Below are positions 61,501 to 64,000 of a stretch of DNA of 64,000 nucleotides, in pieces. The notes beneath the pieces were generated by a model. It worked only from the letters and a program-made list of their open reading frames with translations, was not told where the DNA came from and ran no database searches. Position numbers and translations under genes: made by a program. Position 1 is the stretch's first letter. Every line of letters begins with the position of its first letter. The stretch covers positions 47,292 to 111,291 of the forward strand of contig JAFTMG010000013.1 in assembly GCA_017452525.1 (NCBI GenBank), read 5' to 3'. This DNA is from Clostridia bacterium (GTDB lineage: Bacteria > Bacillota > Clostridia > Oscillospirales > CAG-272).

Positions 61501-62477
61501 CTTGCCGCTTTTCTTGCTTCTTTTTCGGCAAGCTCCGCCTCGCGCGCCTCCTGCATTGCCTGCTCAAACTGCGCACGCTGCTCGGGTGTCATACGCGCCT
61601 CCAGCGCACGGAATGCCTCCACCTCGGGGAGATCATATTCCTCGTCCTCTGCCTCGGCGGTATAATTCTCTTCGTCTGTCTTCTCAGAAGATGCCTCCGC
61701 AGAAGGATCGGCAGAGCCTTCTGCGCTCTCTTGCTCCTCTTGGTCGTCTTTCACATGGGAGGTCATCTCCGCCGATACCGTCTCGAACGTCTCCTCCGCT
61801 TGGGTCTCCGTCTCCTCATCGGACACGTCTTCCTCATCGGACACGTCTTCCTCATCGGACACGTCTTCCTCATCGGACACGTCTTCCTCATCGGACACGT
61901 CTTCCTCATCGGAAGCGTCATCCTCCCAGGCATCCGACGAAACGGTGGCGGCAAGCACGATCTCCTCTGCCGAACGGGTCAAAGGCTCCTCTGCGGCATT
62001 CTCCTCCGCATCGGCGCTCTCCGCGGCACTCTCCTCGGTGTTCTCCTCGGTGTTCTCCTCGGGGACAAAGCTCTCCTCATCCTCCGTTACGTTCATTTCC
62101 GCCTCAAACTGCGCGCGCTGCTCCGGGGTCATACGCGCCATCAGTTCATCCAAATTGGAAAACAGCGCGTCCTCTGCCGCGTCCCTTTCGGGTTCTTCGT
62201 TTGAAGACGACGCGTCTGCGGGATCCAAAGTACCGTCTGTTACGATCTCCAGCTCATCTATCTCGAAATCGGATTCCTGCTCCTCGGCATTTGCTTCCTC
62301 GACGGTCTCATCTGCCGTCTGCAAATGCTTGCCCAAGCGTTCGCTCAGATCCTGATCAAACGCATCGGTATTTTTCGCCTTCTCGTCCTCGTCCGGCTCA
62401 TGCTTCGACAGTCCCATCACCGACTCGCGCAGGCGGGCAAGCATATTGGAAATGCCGCTATTTTCTTTTTTACTCAT
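58527..62477 (-). CDS. 1316-residue acidic membrane protein with a degenerate P-type ATPase-like C-terminus
   Basis: Residues 1-730 are extremely acidic and low in complexity, with five SDEEDV repeats (about 188-222) and four copies of the phrase (M/L)TPEQ in a helical context (MTPEQRAQFE twice, LTPEQVEML, LTPEQAAEL). Residues 740-1316 hold about eight transmembrane segments and a cytoplasmic domain. There YSTVVFEDKDLFPS sits where P-type ATPases have the DKTGT phosphorylation site, and CGDDPRKML where they have the GDGxND hinge. Both are altered, so catalysis is unlikely. ATG 62477 has GGAG at about 13 nt. It is co-transcribed after the rRNA methyltransferase gene. Confidence 0.7.
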   Translation of the reverse strand: MSKKENSGISNMLARLRESVMGLSKHEPDEDEKAKNTDAFDQDLSERLGKHLQTADETVEEANAEEQESDFEIDELEIVTDGTLDPADASSSNEEPERDAAEDALFSNLDELMARMTPEQRAQFEAEMNVTEDEESFVPEENTEENTEESAAESADAEENAAEEPLTRSAEEIVLAATVSSDAWEDDASDEEDVSDEEDVSDEEDVSDEEDVSDEEDVSDEETETQAEETFETVSAEMTSHVKDDQEEQESAEGSADPSAEASSEKTDEENYTAEAEDEEYDLPEVEAFRALEARMTPEQRAQFEQAMQEAREAELAEKEARKAARAQAKQAETEKTDGVWVFGNEEVADAVLSAEQAAAEAAAREAAEQAAAEAALQEACATNNGNEAPAVEPVNGTDDMTFNREDLSDMKNNEAHPEEPSIFVSADDDEDADSMPAIKVGEEHSAFAPVVEPEEEEPGDDEAALAAMLSRLTPEQVEMLRRAMAEDAEEVEEEASADEEQVDDVPVTQIETSDEDTSEVDIAETEPVEEKEMEEDTDPIAAILDDPEKMEELMSRLTPEQAAELKSLLYGDEEIEEIIVTESEILDENGEPYATIGDDDEDLGDVYGEDVEEDLSDPYEEDGTTGQIPPEDREDGQADETGDGAVPDEDTYEEETLTEEEEELLSTEINENMTDEEILLMIGLGYEKELIYQLGKDRVERVKKRAEAGDSRDPEFGDAYAYEGKEYRHREQSDRIRYNYGVEKRHVWTRLAGTAFFALILFLYECCHLFRGAFGGVFDPAHYPVVTIMAGLQLLILASAFSWKQLLRGIRSVCTLEPNQHAMTAIVVAAVMFSDVLMAIAFKGSNLYLYNFPAALCLLCSVLCDFADICREDMTFEAVSADGSKYVAEAITLTAAHTDMTLPPMDNTDEENTLSSKNAVYVRRAGFVKNYFRRTNRKTKHAQVLNFVFLPLLAFACFMSVITALIGNGTIPSLNTFTVTVLLCMPLSYTVIHTLPLFYETRRLHKQGCAIVGEASVEDYNQYSTVVFEDKDLFPSMLIKTKGLKLQENNQIYSVLLKISLLFREIGGPLNEVLDMDQEELQQYIASGQAGALADGKVTLERMTDDGLIATLNDGSQIIAGTEAFLQMNGVAVRATVKDQQLLATGDMSILYIAFDGELGARFYVDYRADDEFEELTGMLHEDGFRVAVRTLDPNIRDEMIGHKCSKSTPIIQTVRAGVRELSHRTGSEARIDSGIVCGDDPRKMLLPLRAIRNLRRLYRFGLRLYAVALLVNALVALILTAFSVVGYMSSLFVSLYMLVWLATSLVMTALFLNK
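61813..61913. repeat. 18-bp tandem repeat, five perfect copies
   Basis: The unit TCCTCATCGGACACGTCT occurs five times without change (61813-61902) plus an 11-bp partial copy. It encodes the SDEEDV run on the minus strand. Perfect identity points to recent slippage, so copy number may vary between strains. Confidence 0.95.
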
Positions 62478-62521
62478 CCGTCGATCCGATCTCCTTTCTT
62501 TATGTTTTGCATGTCTCTCAT

Positions 62522-63472
62522 TTACTTCTTACCGACACGGTGTTGCTTGGATGCCTCTGCCAGCAACACTGCCGCGGCGGTGGATACGTTAAAGCTATTG
62601 ACCTTGCCGTACATGGGAATGGACACGATCACGTCGCTGTTTTGCTTATTGAGGGCGGACACGCCGTTCCCCTCACTGCCGAAAATGATGGCGGCGGGAC
62701 CGGTGAAGTCCACGTCATAATAGGGAGTTCCGCCCGCCTCGGCGGCATAGACCCAAACCCCTTTTTTCTGGAGCATGGTCACCGTGGACGCAATATTGGC
62801 GACCTTGGCAATGGGCAGATGCTCAATAGCACCCGCACTCGCCTTGGATACCAGCGGTGTCAAGCCGACCGCGCGGCGCTTGGGAATGATCAATCCATGG
62901 GCACCCACGCCCTCGGCACAGCGGATCAGCGCACCCAGATTATATGGGTCGGTGATACCGTCGGCAATGGCGATCAGCGGCGGCTCGCCGCGCTCCTCAG
63001 CCAACGCCAGAATATCCTCCACCGTGCAATACTCCTTCTCTGCCGCCATGGCGATGATCCCCTGATGGGGCGCAAAGCCCGCCATAGCATCCAGCTTGCT
63101 TTTATCCGTTTCCACGATCGGGATACCGGCGGCTCTTGCCTCGGCGACAAGCGCCACGATGGAGCCCTCCAGCTCTCCGCGGCGAACCAGAAGCTTATCA
63201 ATGGCACGGCCGGAGCGAAGCAGCTCACGAACGGCATTGCGACCGATCACAAGACCCGTGTTCTCCTCCTCGGGCTGTGCGGCATCTGCCGCCACCGTGC
63301 CTTCCTCCGTCCACATAGCTTCCTGCTCGGGCAGCTTGCGGGGCGCATGAGAATATTTATCGTAGCCGCGCCCCTGCTCGCCCTTAGCACGGTAGGGGGC
63401 ACGTCCATCGGGATGTCCGCCCTGCTTACGAGGCGCGTTATTCTTTTTATTTCTGTTAAACTTCTGTTCCAC
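62522..63472 (-). CDS. SpoU-type 23S rRNA (guanosine 2'-O) methyltransferase, RlmB-like
   Basis: The 316-residue protein has a basic, disordered N-terminal 70 residues, a substrate-binding domain (GLVIGRNAVRELLRSG), and a SPOUT methyltransferase with ADGITDPYNLGALIRCAEGVGAHGLII, IIFGSEGNGV and SIPMYGKVNSFNVSTAAAVLL, the three SpoU motifs that make the trefoil knot. Start is GTG at 63472 with AAAGGA upstream. It precedes the giant acidic protein gene by 44 nt. Confidence 0.92.
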   Translation of the reverse strand: MEQKFNRNKKNNAPRKQGGHPDGRAPYRAKGEQGRGYDKYSHAPRKLPEQEAMWTEEGTVAADAAQPEEENTGLVIGRNAVRELLRSGRAIDKLLVRRGELEGSIVALVAEARAAGIPIVETDKSKLDAMAGFAPHQGIIAMAAEKEYCTVEDILALAEERGEPPLIAIADGITDPYNLGALIRCAEGVGAHGLIIPKRRAVGLTPLVSKASAGAIEHLPIAKVANIASTVTMLQKKGVWVYAAEAGGTPYYDVDFTGPAAIIFGSEGNGVSALNKQNSDVIVSIPMYGKVNSFNVSTAAAVLLAEASKQHRVGKK

Positions 63473-63636
63473 AACGCATCCTTTCCCGAGACGGCATACA
63501 CCGCCCGAAAAAACACTATATTTATTTTATTATAACATATTTTTCACAAATTGTATATAGAAAATTGAAAATTCCCAATTCTTTTCTGCGGCAGAGGCAG
63601 ATCCCCGTCGGGAAATATCAGCAAAGAGACAAAAAG

Positions 63637-63666
63637 AAACCCCGCACACGCTGTGTGCGGGGTTTT
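63637..63666 (-). terminator. terminator of the tRNA cluster
   Basis: AAACCCCGCACAC and GTGTGCGGGGTTT pair around a 3-nt loop, with CTTTTTG on the minus strand, right after the tRNA-Gly CCA. The rest of 63473-63636 shows only a possible TATAAT for the methyltransferase gene at about 63531-63536. Confidence 0.9.
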
Positions 63667-63741
63667 GGAGCGGATTACGGGGATCGAACCCGCCACCTCA
63701 ACCTTGGCAAGGTTGCGCTCTACCAAATGAGCTAAATCCGC
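63666..63741 (-). tRNA. tRNA-Gly (GCC)
   Basis: A 76-nt cloverleaf with acceptor GCGGATT/AATCCGC, anticodon loop TTGCCAA (anticodon GCC), T-loop GGTTCGATCC and encoded CCA. Last gene of the cluster. Confidence 0.97.
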
Positions 63742-63744
63742 AAA

Positions 63745-63820
63745 TGGTGCCTCCGGTCGGAATCGAACCAACGACACGGGGATTTTCAGTCCCCTGCTCT
63801 ACCAACTGAGCTACAGAGGC
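63745..63820 (-). tRNA. tRNA-Phe (GAA)
   Basis: A 76-nt cloverleaf with acceptor GCCTCTG/CGGAGGC, anticodon loop CTGAAAA (anticodon GAA), T-loop GGTTCGATTCC and encoded CCA. Confidence 0.97.
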
Positions 63821-63849
63821 ATAGAACCCGGCGATTGCCGAATTCAAAT

Positions 63850-63926
63850 TGGCGACCTGAAGGGGACTCGAACCCCTGACCTCTAGCGTGACAGGCTAGC
63901 GTTCTACCCAACTGAACTACCAGGCC
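63850..63926 (-). tRNA. tRNA-Asp (GTC)
   Basis: A 77-nt cloverleaf with acceptor GGCCTGG/TCAGGTC (two G-U pairs), anticodon loop CTGTCAC (anticodon GTC), T-loop GGTTCGAGTCC and encoded CCA. Confidence 0.96.
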
Positions 63927-63929
63927 AAA

Positions 63930-64000
63930 TGGTGGGAACAATAGGGCTCGAACCTATGACCCTCTGCTTGTAAGGCAGATGCTCTCCCAACTGAGCTATG
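63930..64000 (-). tRNA. tRNA-Val (TAC), truncated by the window edge
   Basis: Seventy-one nt of a tRNA with anticodon loop CTTACAA (anticodon TAC), T-loop GGTTCGAGCCC and encoded CCA. About five bases of the 5' acceptor strand lie beyond the window. Confidence 0.95.

Noticed and set aside
61813..61913. Short regular repeats that could suggest a CRISPR array
   Set aside because: The 18-bp units are directly adjacent without spacers and encode an in-frame peptide repeat.
60129..63535. Long plus-strand frames of 691 and 735 codons
   Set aside because: They mirror the acidic repeat gene and the methyltransferase gene; the Leu/Arg/Ser-rich translations are codon-bias artefacts.

Overview
The window reads as a chromosome segment of an anaerobic, low-oxygen-adapted member of the Bacillota, most likely class Clostridia. 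The evidence is an oxygen-sensitive pyruvate formate-lyase with its activase, a Tyr T-box leader on tyrS, the rplU-prp-rpmA cluster with an L27 that carries the Prp cleavage tail, a complete GatCAB amidotransferase, an HPr-like protein, a BlaI/BlaR1 pair and consensus sigma-A promoters (TTGACA, 17 bp, TATAAT). Base composition is moderately GC-rich throughout, apart from an AT-richer patch at about 38.5-40.3 kb. No species can be named from the sequence alone. There is no rRNA, CRISPR array, insertion sequence or prophage.

Layout. 0-9 kb: the start of an MBOAT acyltransferase, an HPr-like protein without the catalytic His, a DUF1015 protein divergent from a MarR regulator and ABC exporter, aspartate kinase, a HIT hydrolase, and an amidohydrolase/FkbM methyltransferase pair. 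9-16 kb: two secreted proteins (a solute-binding protein and a GLUG-repeat surface protein), rplU-prp-rpmA, a sugar-phosphate isomerase-like protein and a winged-helix regulator. 15.4-18.5 kb: a rhamnose unit (DeoR regulator divergent from rhaA-rhaD). 18.5-24 kb: secA, two membrane proteins and a 39-residue Asn/Gln-rich peptide. 24-29 kb: a two-gene lipoprotein operon behind an ECF-type promoter, mgsA, a membrane-anchored MerR regulator and a UPF0340 protein. 29-38.5 kb: gatCAB, a Cys-rich protein, a SUV3-type helicase and pflBA. 38.5-43.3 kb: a HAD/deoxyribosyltransferase-like pair, an XRE regulator and a BlaI/BlaR1 operon. 43.4-48 kb: a sigma factor fused to a very long C-terminal region, and a DUF4886 lipoprotein. 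48-56 kb: tyrS, a cation/proton antiporter, a YhbD/bactofilin pair and two MutS-like ATPases. 56-64 kb: the TIGR03960/DUF2344 radical SAM pair, a giant acidic membrane protein that looks like a degenerate P-type ATPase, an rRNA methyltransferase and a tRNA cluster (Val, Asp, Phe, Gly, in transcription order).

The regulatory sequences hold the most unusual material. A structured leader of about 90 nt is present three times (843-935, 14190-14281, 28982-29055). An AAC-N16/17-CGTC ECF-type motif precedes both the sigma-factor fusion gene and the DUF4349/VWA lipoprotein operon. Two MerR-type promoters with 19-bp spacers share 22 of 31 bases. Three tandem operator-like sites sit at the yhbD promoter. 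A duplicated promoter module flanks the XRE regulator gene. A probable ZTP-type riboswitch lies in the long pflB leader. Family assignments rest on motif reading and recall; no database search was possible.
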